Origin: Prevotella lacticifex
Lineage (GTDB): Bacteria > Bacteroidota > Bacteroidia > Bacteroidales > Bacteroidaceae
Assembly: GCF_019973375.1 (NCBI RefSeq)
Contig: NZ_BPTV01000004.1
Span: 170,001 to 209,082, forward strand
Length of the DNA stretch: 39,082 nt
Direction: 5' to 3'
Below the pieces are notes generated by a model that ran no database searches, had not been told where the DNA came from, and worked only from the letters and a program-made list of their open reading frames with translations. Made by a program: the position numbers and the translations under genes. This document shows positions 17,096 to 25,911 of this stretch, piece by piece (position 1 is the first letter of the stretch; each line of letters starts with the position of its first letter).

Positions 17096-20000
17096 ACTTA
17101 ATAATGTATTTACGGTCGTTGATGATGTAGAGGCCGCTCTTGAGACCCTTCAGGCTCTTAGCGCCGAGCATTATGGTCTTGCCGTCGATGGTGTAGACAT
17201 TGTATCTGCCCTCGGCGTCGGCCTCAACACCGTCGATACCTGTTACGGTGATGCTTGCGTCGTTAGAGAATCCTGACTCGTTGATGTTGCCCTGAGCGTC
17301 CTGATAGAGGACGGTGACGTTGTAGACGTGTGAACCGGTGTCGGCGTCGGCATCAGCGAATGCAACGGTCTTGCCGTCAACCTCGCCGAGGTACTCGCCA
17401 TCGCGGTAAACCTTGAAGCCTACGATAGAGTCGTTAGCACCCGGAGCAACCTTCTCGAATGTCACATCATCGATACCGAAGAGGAAGTTGTCGCCAGGAG
17501 TGTTGTGGTGGATAGCGAAGTACTTCGCACCAGCAGGCAGCTCAACGCTGATTTCCTTCCAGTTTGGTCCCTCGCTGATAAGGCTTGTGCCGTCAGCGAT
17601 GTCGCTCTCGAGCTTGACGAAGCTTGCAGTGTCCTGATCTGTAGTAGAATAGAGGACATCGAAGTTCTCAGCATAAGTGACAGAGCTGCCCATCTGATCC
17701 TGACCGGTGATGTTGAAGACGTAGAACTTAACGGTCTGCTTCTTGCCGGAGAGTTCCGGAGAAATCAGCCAGTTGTCGGCGTCGACAGCGCTCTGGCCCG
17801 TAGCGTCCATAGTGTAAGGTGCTCCAGCGAACTGGTCACCGCTGTGAGGAGTCAGACCTGGGTTGTTGTCGGTAACGCTGAACTTATCGGTGATAGCGTT
17901 CGGGTTGAATGCGTCGAAAGCGAATGCTGTGCCCTGTCCAGGATAGGTGTAGCTCTGGAAGAATCCACCTGCGAGACCCTTGTCACCGTCAACGAGTGTC
18001 CAGTCGCCGAGTTCGGTAGCGAACGGAGCGTAGCTCTCGAAGTCCTCAGTGACAGATACTGGATCCGGAGCTGTAGGAGCAGTCCAAGAGAGGTTCACGC
18101 CCTTGTCGGCAGGCTCGGCCTTCAGGTCGTTGACCTTGGTGTACTGTGAAGGCTTAACCTTTACAGACTTGGTCTCAGTGGTGTTGTCGTCCTCGTCGAG
18201 GTCGTTAGCGTAAACCACCTCAGCCTTAACCTTTACGTCCTCAGTCTGGTTGATGGCAACCGGGAGAGTGAGTGTTACAGTGTCCTTAGCGAGCACTGCG
18301 AGTTCCTTGCTTACAGCCACTGTATCGACAGCCTTATCGCCCGAGTAGAGGACAACGCTGTAGTCAGAAGCCGGATGAGCACCGAAGTTCTCGACATAAA
18401 CGTCGACGTTAGCCTTGCTGCCAGCCTTGACAGTAGCAGGAACGCTGATGCCAGCGGCTGCGAGGTTGTACTCGAGCTGGTCGAATACATTCACGTTGTC
18501 GACGCCGATGTTGACATCAGATCCCTTAGCCAGACCGTCGAAGCGGACCATGATGTAGCGCTCAGAAGCGAAGTCAGAGAGGTCGACCTCCTGAGTTGAC
18601 CAGCCTGCGGTTGCATTTGTCGACAGGTCGATGCTCTTGGCCAGATGGTCGACACCGTCAGGAGTCTGAACGAAGACCTTGAATTCGACAGGATCGTTAG
18701 CCGTAGCGTAAAGGCTGAAGAACAGCTTAGGATTGGTAGCTCCACGGAGACTGATCTTCGGAGTGTTGATAGAGGTCTCATCACCGTCAGAGATGGTGTA
18801 GTCGACAGTACCGAGCCATCCCTGATCCTGCGAGTAAGCGTGCCATGCAGCGCTACCGCCGTCACCGTCGGCAGTGTTCTCAGTGTCGAGGAGCCATCCG
18901 GCAGCCTCGTCGTTGTTGTTGTACTGGTCGTTACCGCTGACCCAAGCGAATCCGTTGTCGATGTTGCCGCCCTTGAAGCTCTCCTTGAACGGAAGCTTTA
19001 TTGACGGACCGATGACTACAGGACCACCCATGATGGCTGTGCTGCTACCTGCATCGCCGTCGGCACGAGCACCAACGAGATAGAAGGTCTGAGTCTTGCC
19101 ATCCTCAGCTGTTGTTTCCTCCGGATCCTGCGGAATCTCTATTCTGGTAGCACCCTTCTCACTGGTAGTGATAGAGTCGCCAAGATCATAGCCAAATGCG
19201 CTCTTTACAACGTTGAAGAATGAAACGTGAACATTTGCCGGATTGACATATCCACCGTTAGTTCCAGTCTCCTCGAACTTATTCCACATAGCGAGGATGT
19301 TATTGCTATTGTCGAGAAGCGTGAGGTTCTTTGGCGTTGTAGGTACATCCTGACCGATGAACGCAGTAGCACTTGCCTTCAGACCGAAGTCAGCGCCGAT
19401 GTAAGGAATGATGGTGTACTTATGAGTACCGTTTGTAGGCACGGCCTTATCGGTGTATGTTACATTTGCACCAGCGTTTGCAGCAGGCAGAGTAGCAATC
19501 TGCACACCGTCGCGGAGAATCTGGAAGCTGTCGACTTTAGCGATATCATTGCCACCGACGTTGAGTGTAGGAGCTGTGAAGGCCAGATCAGCCTTGAGAG
19601 CGCCGCGGTCACCCGGAGTGATAGTGAAGTTGGTTACAGCCTGTGGAGCTGTTGCCAGAGCGCCCTTCTCGACAACAATGCTGTCGATGTAGAGTGCCAG
19701 CTTGTCGGGATCAGAGTTATCGTGGAAACCGATGTAGAAGTTGCCGTCAGCATCAGGATTGATGTCAAAGCTGAATTTCTCCCACTTTGTCGACGGAGTA
19801 TAAGTCTCCATCAGCGTGTTGGTCATATCGGCAGCCGTAGATCCCTTACCATATTTCACCTCGAGGCTGTTAGCGTATGTAGCGCCTACATTCTTTACCT
19901 TGAATGTCACGGTGTACAGACGTCCCGGAGTGAAATGCAGCGGTGGTGTGATGAGCCAGTCGTCGTTAGCCTCTTTCGAGTTGTAGGTCGACTTAGCGTA

Positions 20001-21755
20001 TGCGTCACCGTCGTAAGACGAAGAGTAGCTCCATGTCTTACCGTCGCCGTTGGCGTCGATGACAGTGAAGAGGTTGAAGTCGGCTTCATTGTCGAATGTC
20101 TCAGTCCAGTCGGGCTCAAGAGCATTGCCAACCGTGACGCCTGCGGATGTAGCGAGTGCGCTCTCCTGTCCCTCAGCCTTTGCCTTGACAGCATAGACGT
20201 AGCTTGCCAGTGGCTTGCCGGTGAGGTCGTCGGTAGTTGTTGTTGCAGCGATATCCTTTGCTACCTCGGTTGTGTCACCGTTAGAAATACGGTAAACATC
20301 GTATGTGAGATCGCCAATGACACCATCGTGAGTACCCGTTGTAGGAGCTGTCCAGTTGACGGTTACGACACCTTCGGCGTTAGTAGCAGTGATGCCTGTG
20401 ACTGGTGAAGGCACGTCGTAGCCGATCCACTTTGTCAGCTTAGCCTTTGGCGACTCGCCGGCAGCGTTGGATGTGGTGACTGTGAAGTTGTACAGTCCGC
20501 TTGCCGGTACGGTCACAGGAACGGATACTGCTGCTCCGGCTGTTGCTGTTCCGGTAGCGACCACTGCGTCGTTAGCCTTCACGGTGTATGTCACCTCACC
20601 TGTGAGGTCAGCGCCGGCGAAGGTCTTAGCAGGAGCGGTGAAGGTCAGTGTTCCGCTCAGGCTTGCACCTGAGAAGTCGAGGGCTGCGTCAGTGATCTTT
20701 GCAGGTGCGCCGTCGGCAGCTGCCGGTGACGGGATAACCATACCATAGAGCTGGTTGTTGCCTGCTGCGATGAGCGTTGCGGCACCCGTGGAGAGGTTGA
20801 TCTCGTAAAGACCGCCATTGGCGTTGGCGTCGAGAGCATACCAATAGAAGGTATTGTCCTTCTGGTCGATCTCACCCGTCTGACCGTAATAGCCGTCAGA
20901 TGAAGAGACAGTAAGGCCGGTAGGACCGACGAGAGTCTCCGTACCGGTAGCCTTGTCAATCTTGTACAGATTACCGTCGGAGGCCACACCGTACAGCTGG
21001 CCTTCCTTCGTGATACCTAAGGCCACGTAGCTGTTGGTAGCCGGACCGATAGTTGTACGGGTCTTTGTAGCATAATCTACAGTACCCCACTCGAGTCCAG
21101 ATCCGTCAGAGTTGTAGAACTCACCATAGACGGTACCGTCGTCGGCCTGTGCTGTCTCGACGGCAGCGAGGCTGAGGTCATTTGTGTAGTCGAGGGTCTC
21201 GCTTGTTGTCTCACCGGTCTCAGTATCAGTGGTAAAGAGATACTCCTCGATGATGCCATAAGCAGCCCACGAGAGGTCGAGCGACAGGCCGTAGAGTTTT
21301 CCGTCAGCATACTCCACACCGTGGTCAGCAACGTTCGAGGCTGTTGTCTCATAGAGCGACTGTAAATTCAGTGGGTCGGTAGGAGCGAACGAATAGTAGC
21401 CGAAAGGTCCTGCTGCATCTTGTGTCCAACCGTCCTTATAGGCTAAGTTTGCCCACAGTGTCTGTCCGGGATTTGCGAAGAGAGCACCGCTTGCCTTGCG
21501 CTTAGCCGGGATATTAAACACCGGTCCGTGGAATTCGGTGAATGCCGATGTACGGGGAGCGAGTGTTTTCTGCATGGCCAACAAAGGATGGTTAGAAGCG
21601 AACACCTTCCGTGCTTTTGCCCTTTGTGCAGGCGACATTTTAAGAATCTCAGGCTTTACGCGCGAACTTGCCGCAGGCGCCTGTGCCAGCACTAATCCTG
21701 AAGGGACGAGTGCCGCCGCCAATGCCAGAGAGACTTTCAGTAGTCTTTTCCTCAT
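17091..21755 (-). CDS. Large secreted adhesin with three choice-of-anchor J domains, T9SS substrate
   Basis: This 1554-residue surface or secreted protein starts at 21755 (MRKRLLKVSL), chosen because it begins a standard signal peptide (1-24). A beta-propeller-like region with repeated LYxI/LYGxx motifs spans ~95-345. Next come fibronectin type III-like domains (about 350-440, 448-540 and 700-800). Cleaved-adhesin/choice-of-anchor J domains (about 550-696, 918-1095 and 1234-1436) carry the DDWLITPPL or DNWLISPEL signature, and a CARDB-like domain lies at ~1100-1205. A T9SS type A sorting domain ends the protein (about 1508-1554, GLKSGLYIINDRKYIIK). Related domains occur in Porphyromonas gingipain and hemagglutinin adhesins, so binding of host or polymeric ligands is plausible. 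The final Tyr and stop codon derive from a mobile element inserted in the original stop. Confidence 0.9.
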   Translation of the reverse strand: MRKRLLKVSLALAAALVPSGLVLAQAPAASSRVKPEILKMSPAQRAKARKVFASNHPLLAMQKTLAPRTSAFTEFHGPVFNIPAKRKASGALFANPGQTLWANLAYKDGWTQDAAGPFGYYSFAPTDPLNLQSLYETTASNVADHGVEYADGKLYGLSLDLSWAAYGIIEEYLFTTDTETGETTSETLDYTNDLSLAAVETAQADDGTVYGEFYNSDGSGLEWGTVDYATKTRTTIGPATNSYVALGITKEGQLYGVASDGNLYKIDKATGTETLVGPTGLTVSSSDGYYGQTGEIDQKDNTFYWYALDANANGGLYEINLSTGAATLIAAGNNQLYGMVIPSPAAADGAPAKITDAALDFSGASLSGTLTFTAPAKTFAGADLTGEVTYTVKANDAVVATGTATAGAAVSVPVTVPASGLYNFTVTTSNAAGESPKAKLTKWIGYDVPSPVTGITATNAEGVVTVNWTAPTTGTHDGVIGDLTYDVYRISNGDTTEVAKDIAATTTTDDLTGKPLASYVYAVKAKAEGQESALATSAGVTVGNALEPDWTETFDNEADFNLFTVIDANGDGKTWSYSSSYDGDAYAKSTYNSKEANDDWLITPPLHFTPGRLYTVTFKVKNVGATYANSLEVKYGKGSTAADMTNTLMETYTPSTKWEKFSFDINPDADGNFYIGFHDNSDPDKLALYIDSIVVEKGALATAPQAVTNFTITPGDRGALKADLAFTAPTLNVGGNDIAKVDSFQILRDGVQIATLPAANAGANVTYTDKAVPTNGTHKYTIIPYIGADFGLKASATAFIGQDVPTTPKNLTLLDNSNNILAMWNKFEETGTNGGYVNPANVHVSFFNVVKSAFGYDLGDSITTSEKGATRIEIPQDPEETTAEDGKTQTFYLVGARADGDAGSSTAIMGGPVVIGPSIKLPFKESFKGGNIDNGFAWVSGNDQYNNNDEAAGWLLDTENTADGDGGSAAWHAYSQDQGWLGTVDYTISDGDETSINTPKISLRGATNPKLFFSLYATANDPVEFKVFVQTPDGVDHLAKSIDLSTNATAGWSTQEVDLSDFASERYIMVRFDGLAKGSDVNIGVDNVNVFDQLEYNLAAAGISVPATVKAGSKANVDVYVENFGAHPASDYSVVLYSGDKAVDTVAVSKELAVLAKDTVTLTLPVAINQTEDVKVKAEVVYANDLDEDDNTTETKSVKVKPSQYTKVNDLKAEPADKGVNLSWTAPTAPDPVSVTEDFESYAPFATELGDWTLVDGDKGLAGGFFQSYTYPGQGTAFAFDAFNPNAITDKFSVTDNNPGLTPHSGDQFAGAPYTMDATGQSAVDADNWLISPELSGKKQTVKFYVFNITGQDQMGSSVTYAENFDVLYSTTDQDTASFVKLESDIADGTSLISEGPNWKEISVELPAGAKYFAIHHNTPGDNFLFGIDDVTFEKVAPGANDSIVGFKVYRDGEYLGEVDGKTVAFADADADTGSHVYNVTVLYQDAQGNINESGFSNDASITVTGIDGVEADAEGRYNVYTIDGKTIMLGAKSLKGLKSGLYIINDRKYIIKY

Positions 21756-22104
21756 AATGATTGATTTTGTGTGATTAAACATTGTGGAGAGGGAAAGCAG
21801 GTATCCTCAAGTAAATCTTTCTTCCCCAGATTCCACGTTACTAATAAATTTATTTTACCTCTTTATCTTTTCGTTGTAAACCTTGTCTTTTGGTCTCCTT
21901 TCGTTTTATATAGTGGTGTAAATCTTTCGTTTATGTCTAATGTAAATCCTTCTTTGTTGTTTGTGTAAGACGTTCTATATATGTCGTTCCCCTCGGGTTT
22001 GCAATCCTCAGGTGGTGATTGTTAATAAATAAAAGAGCTCTGCTTCAACGCTCAGCGGGTGTGAATAGAGTAGTTGTATTGGTTTCGATTTCTATGTTCG
22101 ATTG
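21756..22104 (-). promoter_or_regulatory. Long 5' leader of the adhesin mRNA
   Basis: The only good promoter lies at 22105-22135, so the transcript would have a leader of about 340 nt. It is A/T-rich and on the minus strand contains AGAGCTC-centred pairing near 22035-22060 and several ACATTA or GGATTTACA-like repeats (21910-21960). I see no open frame in it. The length suggests post-transcriptional control, but no known riboswitch class is recognisable. Confidence 0.4.
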
Positions 22105-22135
22105 CAAAGTTATGCAAAAAGAATGAAAATTCAAA
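22105..22135 (-). promoter_or_regulatory. Promoter of the adhesin gene
   Basis: On the minus strand TTTG (22132-22135), 19 bases, then TAACTTTG (22105-22112) matches the consensus exactly. Confidence 0.8.
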
Positions 22136-22229
22136 GAAAAACCGGAAAAATTTATTGATTTTCTTAAAATTTATTGGATTTCTCGATAAATTGACAAAAA
22201 TAGGACATGATTGGAAACAAATTAACCAT

Positions 22230-22375
22230 TGGGGTGGATGGGACGAATGGGGTGAATGGGGTGGATGATGATGGTAAATGGTGTGGATGAGGTGGATGAT
22301 GATGGGAATGGGGTGAATGGGGTGGATGGGGTGGATGGGGTGGATGATGATGGGAATGGGGCGAATGGGGCGGAT
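22230..22375. repeat. 9-bp G-rich repeat array GGGGTGGAT with GATGATGGG interruptions
   Basis: About fifteen units of GGGGTGGAT, GGGGTGAAT or GGGGCGAAT are interrupted three times by ATGATGATGG. A higher-order block (GGTGGATGATGATGGGAATGGGGTGAAT) recurs. The array lies between divergent promoters of the adhesin and the CDF transporter. It is the same family as 16648-16725. Confidence 0.85.
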
Positions 22376-22456
22376 GATATATATAATAATGTATAGGGCA
22401 GGATGTGAAAAATTTTAACCTACAAACCAAATCGACAAGAGAAAAACGCGGTGGGC

Positions 22457-22488
22457 TTTGGTTGTTTGGGTTTTATTCCCTACTTTTG
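22457..22488 (+). promoter_or_regulatory. Promoter of the CDF transporter gene
   Basis: TTTG (22457-22460), 20 bases, then TACTTTTG (22481-22488) fits the consensus. It lies 32 bp before the start codon. Confidence 0.75.
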
Positions 22489-22520
22489 CCATTGTTTTTC
22501 ATGTTAAAAGTGTTTGTATT

Positions 22521-23429
22521 ATGAAAACGGAGAGAGAAAGACGGGCCACACGCGTGACGCTTTACGGTGCGGCAGTGAATATCATACTTGTCATCTTCAA
22601 GCTCATAGCCGGATTCGTGGGACAGTCGGCGGCCATGATCGCCGACGGCATCCACTCGCTCAGCGACCTACTCACCGATGCTGTGGTGATAATCTTCATG
22701 CGGCTGAGCTCAAGGCCTCAGGACGAGGACCACGACTATGGTCACGGGAAATACGAGACACTGGCCACGGCCATCATCGGCATGGCGCTGTTCGTCGTCG
22801 GACTTGGGATATGCTACGGCGGAGTGGTGAAAATCTGGGCGGCACTACAGGGTAACAGCTTGCAGCAGCCGGGATGGATAGCCCTCGTGGCTGCGCTCGT
22901 CAGCGTGGCCCTGAAGGAATGGTGCTACCAGTTCACCGTCCGTACGGGGCGAGCCATAGAGAGCGAGACGGTGGTGGCCAACGCATGGCATCACCGCAGC
23001 GACGCACTGTCGTCGGTGGGCACGGCGATAGGCATCGGCGGAGCCATCGTCCTCGGACCGTCGTGGGCAGTCCTCGACCCCATCGCTGCCGTCATCGTCA
23101 GTGTGCTGATTATCATCACGGCGTGGAAGCTGATGGCCAACGCCCTCGGCGAGCTGCTCGAGAAGAGTCTGCCGGAGGCCATCGAGACCGACATCGAGCA
23201 TACTGTCACCGAGGACCCGACGCTCAGCGACATCCACCATCTGCGCACGCGCCGCATAGGCAACCACATAGCCATAGAGATGCACGTCCGCGTGCCCGGC
23301 GAGATGACCGTCAGCGATGCCCATCAGGTTGTCACCAAGGCCGAGAGACGCCTCCGCGACCGCTTCGGTGCCGGAACATTCATCAGCATCCACATGGAGC
23401 CGAGGAAAGAAGAGGAGGCAGGGGAATAG
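22521..23429 (+). CDS. Cation diffusion facilitator (metal/proton antiporter)
   Basis: This 302-residue inner-membrane exporter of divalent cations starts at 22521 (MKTERERRAT), following the promoter; the upstream part of the open frame is promoter sequence. It has six predicted membrane segments (about 13-33, 37-60, 84-102, 118-137, 165-180 and 185-205). The transport site is HSLSD (His45, Asp49) with HHRSD (His157, Asp161), an H-D/H-D set that favours Zn2+ among several possible metals. The C-terminal cytoplasmic domain (208-295) has the usual ferredoxin-like metal-binding fold. No regulator gene is nearby. Confidence 0.92.
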   Translation: MKTERERRATRVTLYGAAVNIILVIFKLIAGFVGQSAAMIADGIHSLSDLLTDAVVIIFMRLSSRPQDEDHDYGHGKYETLATAIIGMALFVVGLGICYGGVVKIWAALQGNSLQQPGWIALVAALVSVALKEWCYQFTVRTGRAIESETVVANAWHHRSDALSSVGTAIGIGGAIVLGPSWAVLDPIAAVIVSVLIIITAWKLMANALGELLEKSLPEAIETDIEHTVTEDPTLSDIHHLRTRRIGNHIAIEMHVRVPGEMTVSDAHQVVTKAERRLRDRFGAGTFISIHMEPRKEEEAGE

Positions 23430-23447
23430 AGCCGAGGGACTACAGAT

Positions 23448-23540
23448 TATATAGGCACCGAGAGGACGCTATGGGCCTCAATAGGGCTTTATAGGGGGCT
23501 ATAGGGCCATAGGGGGCTATAGGGCTTTATAGGGTCTTAT
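23448..23540. repeat. ~10-bp CTATAG repeat array B
   Basis: The spacer between the convergent CDF and DUF438 genes is built of GGGCTTTATA, GGGGGCTATA and GGGCCATA-type units at roughly 9-11 bp spacing. It is the same family as 4231-4303 and 38836-38925. Confidence 0.75.
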
Positions 23541-23545
23541 AGCTT

Positions 23546-25066
23546 TTATGGCTTCGCAGAGAAGTGCTTACGTGCCTCCTCCATATCTTGGACGGTCTCC
23601 ATTGTTCCGACATACTGGCCGTGGGAATCGCGGACGGCATGATAGGTGACGAGGGTGGCTCGCTGGTTCTTCTCCATCCACACCGACACACTGTTGCGCT
23701 TGCCGGAACGGAGGTCGGCGATGATGGCGCGGACCATCGGCTCTATCTTCGGCGGATGGCAGGAGAACACCTCACGGCCGAGGGCCGACAGCGGACGGTT
23801 GAACACCTTAGCCGAGAACGGCTGGTTGAAATAGCGGTTGATATTCCCGGCATCGACGAAGGTCACCTCCATCGGGAGGGTATCGAGGAGGGCTATGAGC
23901 TGGCTGAGCGTTAGCGAGCCGCCGGGCATGTCGACACGCAGTTCGTCGGTAGTGCCGTCTTCAGAGCCACTGCGCTTTTCCTTTTCGGCCATGAGGAGGG
24001 CCTCGCCGTCCTGCCACGGCTCACCCTCGACGTCAAGGCAGGTCGGATAAGCCTTGCTGTCGACGTATATCTGCCGCCATTCCTCATCGGTGAAGTTAGC
24101 CGTGCAGACGGGGAAGAGGATGCGGTTCTCCTTGAACGTCATCTCGTGAGCCCTGCCGATGAGATTGCGCACGCGGTTCTTCCATTCGTCGTCCCGTCCG
24201 CCATCCTTCGCTCCCAATCGCAATAATGAAGAGAATTCCGATCGTATCTCGTCGTCGATGGTCCACATCACCTGCGAAGGACCATAGATGCCGTGCTTAG
24301 TTTTCAGCAGCGGATAGATGAGGTCGCCCTTCTTGGCGTAGTGAACAGACAATCCACTGGCTCTCAGCAACATAGCAGCCACATCGCCACCCTCGTCCAA
24401 AGTCCGCTGAACAGCAGCGAGAGCCTCAACGATGGCATCGTTCTCGCGGTATAGCACTTGCAGAGGATGGCCGGCGACGGCCCGCAGGGCAGCGGTCTTG
24501 TCGCGGCTCCCGGCAGCCTGACCGACCATCATCTCCTCCTGGCCGTGGTGCAGACCATGGTGTAAGTCGTTGACTTCCTGCTTCTTATGGAAGAGAGCGG
24601 AATGCACATCGCACAGTTTTTTCACGTCGTTGACCGACTGTCCCTTGCCGATGAGCTCCTGCTCGGCGCGCATGATGTCGTTGGCGGGAACATCCTTAAA
24701 GCGACTGACGAAATCGGCGCGCACGCTCTCCAACGACTCGCCCTGGTTCAGACGCGTGAGAAGCTGCTTGATTTCGGAGGTGGTGTCGGCAGCAGGGGCT
24801 TGCTCCGCCTTCGACGGCTGTTCGTCAGTCAGAGGCCCATAGCCCACGACGGCGAACCCATTATCGCGCAGAGCCCCAACGATAGCCTCCATGCCGATGC
24901 CGCGCATGGATGCGCCCTGGGGGATGGTCATGAGTTTTCCGACCGACAGTCGGATGGCTTTCTTCTTAATCTCGCTGAAACCGAGTGCCGCCAAGATGTC
25001 GATAATCTCGGGATGCGCCTGTGTGAGTTGGTAAACGGTCTGGGTGAGGTCTATTTTCTTCTCCAT
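23546..25066 (-). CDS. DUF438 / hemerythrin-like / PAS domain protein
   Basis: This 506-residue cytoplasmic protein starts at 25066 (MEKKIDLTQT), where the recognisable N-terminal domain begins. Residues 4-70 form a DUF1858/ScdA-N-like module (YQLTQAHPEIIDILAALGF). Residues ~85-170 match DUF438 (IKQLLTRLNQGESLESVRADF). A hemerythrin-like four-helix region (about 190-330) has His-rich helices, including HHGLHHGQEE and HEMTFKENRILFP, that can hold a di-iron or haem centre. A C-terminal PAS domain (about 395-500) contains the characteristic CHPPK. Related proteins are linked to oxygen or nitric oxide sensing and iron-sulfur repair, mostly by association. No output kinase or DNA-binding domain is present, so it may signal to a partner or act as a gas scavenger. 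Confidence 0.85.
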   Translation of the reverse strand: MEKKIDLTQTVYQLTQAHPEIIDILAALGFSEIKKKAIRLSVGKLMTIPQGASMRGIGMEAIVGALRDNGFAVVGYGPLTDEQPSKAEQAPAADTTSEIKQLLTRLNQGESLESVRADFVSRFKDVPANDIMRAEQELIGKGQSVNDVKKLCDVHSALFHKKQEVNDLHHGLHHGQEEMMVGQAAGSRDKTAALRAVAGHPLQVLYRENDAIVEALAAVQRTLDEGGDVAAMLLRASGLSVHYAKKGDLIYPLLKTKHGIYGPSQVMWTIDDEIRSEFSSLLRLGAKDGGRDDEWKNRVRNLIGRAHEMTFKENRILFPVCTANFTDEEWRQIYVDSKAYPTCLDVEGEPWQDGEALLMAEKEKRSGSEDGTTDELRVDMPGGSLTLSQLIALLDTLPMEVTFVDAGNINRYFNQPFSAKVFNRPLSALGREVFSCHPPKIEPMVRAIIADLRSGKRNSVSVWMEKNQRATLVTYHAVRDSHGQYVGTMETVQDMEEARKHFSAKP

Positions 25067-25450
25067 AATAATATAGGTGTTGTTTCTGTTTTTGTTCATT
25101 ATTTCTCTATTGTCCCGACGGCAAAATCCATACCATAGTTCTTTCGACGAGAAAAAAGATCATTTCCGGCAACAAATGTTATTCCCCGCCCATCGGAGGT
25201 GCGGATCTTAGATTTAATTTTTATTGACATGGCAAGATTACTGCATTTGTTGTCTCCGACAGAAGCATGGCTCTTTTCATTAGCCAGTATTATTTATCAA
25301 GGTCGTGGAGCAACAAGAGAATGCCGATGATATATTGTTAAGATAATTCAAATTATTCCATCTATTACACCATCATCGTACAGCGTTGATTATCAATAGA
25401 TTACTAATACATGCCGTTTAGCGTTCTAAAAACGACCATTTTAGGACGCA

Positions 25451-25485
25451 AAACGGTCCGTTTCGCGAGCTGAAACGGACCGTTT
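25451..25485. repeat. Perfect 14-bp inverted repeat
   Basis: AAACGGTCCGTTTC (25451-25464) and GAAACGGACCGTTT (25472-25485) flank a 7-base loop. Each arm also contains an internal ACGGTCCGT near-palindrome. Related words (AAAACGACCATTTTAGG, 25433-25445) precede it. There is no gene nearby to assign it to, and it looks like a dispersed genomic repeat or an extended hairpin. Confidence 0.75.
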
Positions 25486-25800
25486 GGGAAGCCGAAATGA
25501 TATGTTTGGCAACAGTGTAAAGATATTTCGCTGTCCATCTATTATCATGTTGCCCTTTCCGGACTGTAAGTATGATAGAGATGACACCCTGCTATTGATT
25601 AATATCTGCACCATAGAACCCATCTGAGGAGAGGGGCTCAATTGTTATGCCGTGTCTGCCAAAGAGCTCATTTCCGGTGTATGAAAGGTTGGGTTAAGGG
25701 CCACCAACAATAGGCAACGATTTTCTCCGTCCTCGCAGCAGCGGGAAATTTGTTTAGAATCTTGCACGCTGCTGCGAGGTATGTATTTTGAATTTTAACA

Positions 25801-25883
25801 ATATGCAACGATTTGCTCCGTCCTCGCTGCTGCTGGAAATTTGTTTAGAATCTTGTCCGCTGCTGGTAGGACGGGGATAAACC
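25801..25883 (+). repeat. 83-bp dispersed repeat, copy 1
   Basis: This block matches 32499-32581 in the same orientation with six differences by hand alignment. It ends in GGTAGGACGGGGATAAACC, part of a GGTTTATCCCCGTCC palindromic module also found near 28680 and 32393. Confidence 0.8.
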
Positions 25884-25911
25884 CCGTTGCCAACTGCGGA
25901 GCATTTACCTT

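Larger units (their letters stand above)
25067..25911. other. Intergenic region with palindrome and dispersed repeats
   Basis: No credible gene is present in these 845 bases. Positions 25067-25200 are the upstream region of the DUF438 gene, without a consensus promoter. A perfect palindrome lies at 25451-25485. From about 25704 to 25883 there are two related ~97-bp units containing GCAACGATTTnCTCCGTCCTCGC and GGAAATTTGTTTAGAATCTTG. The second unit is about 93% identical to 32499-32581. Confidence 0.7.

Noticed and set aside
19227..20408. A 393-codon plus-strand frame inside the adhesin gene
   Set aside because: It is an antisense shadow of the adhesin coding sequence, which has clear domains on the minus strand.
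23430..23545. Intrinsic terminator between the convergent CDF and DUF438 genes
   Set aside because: The spacer is made of CTATAG-type repeats without a stable GC-rich hairpin and T-run.
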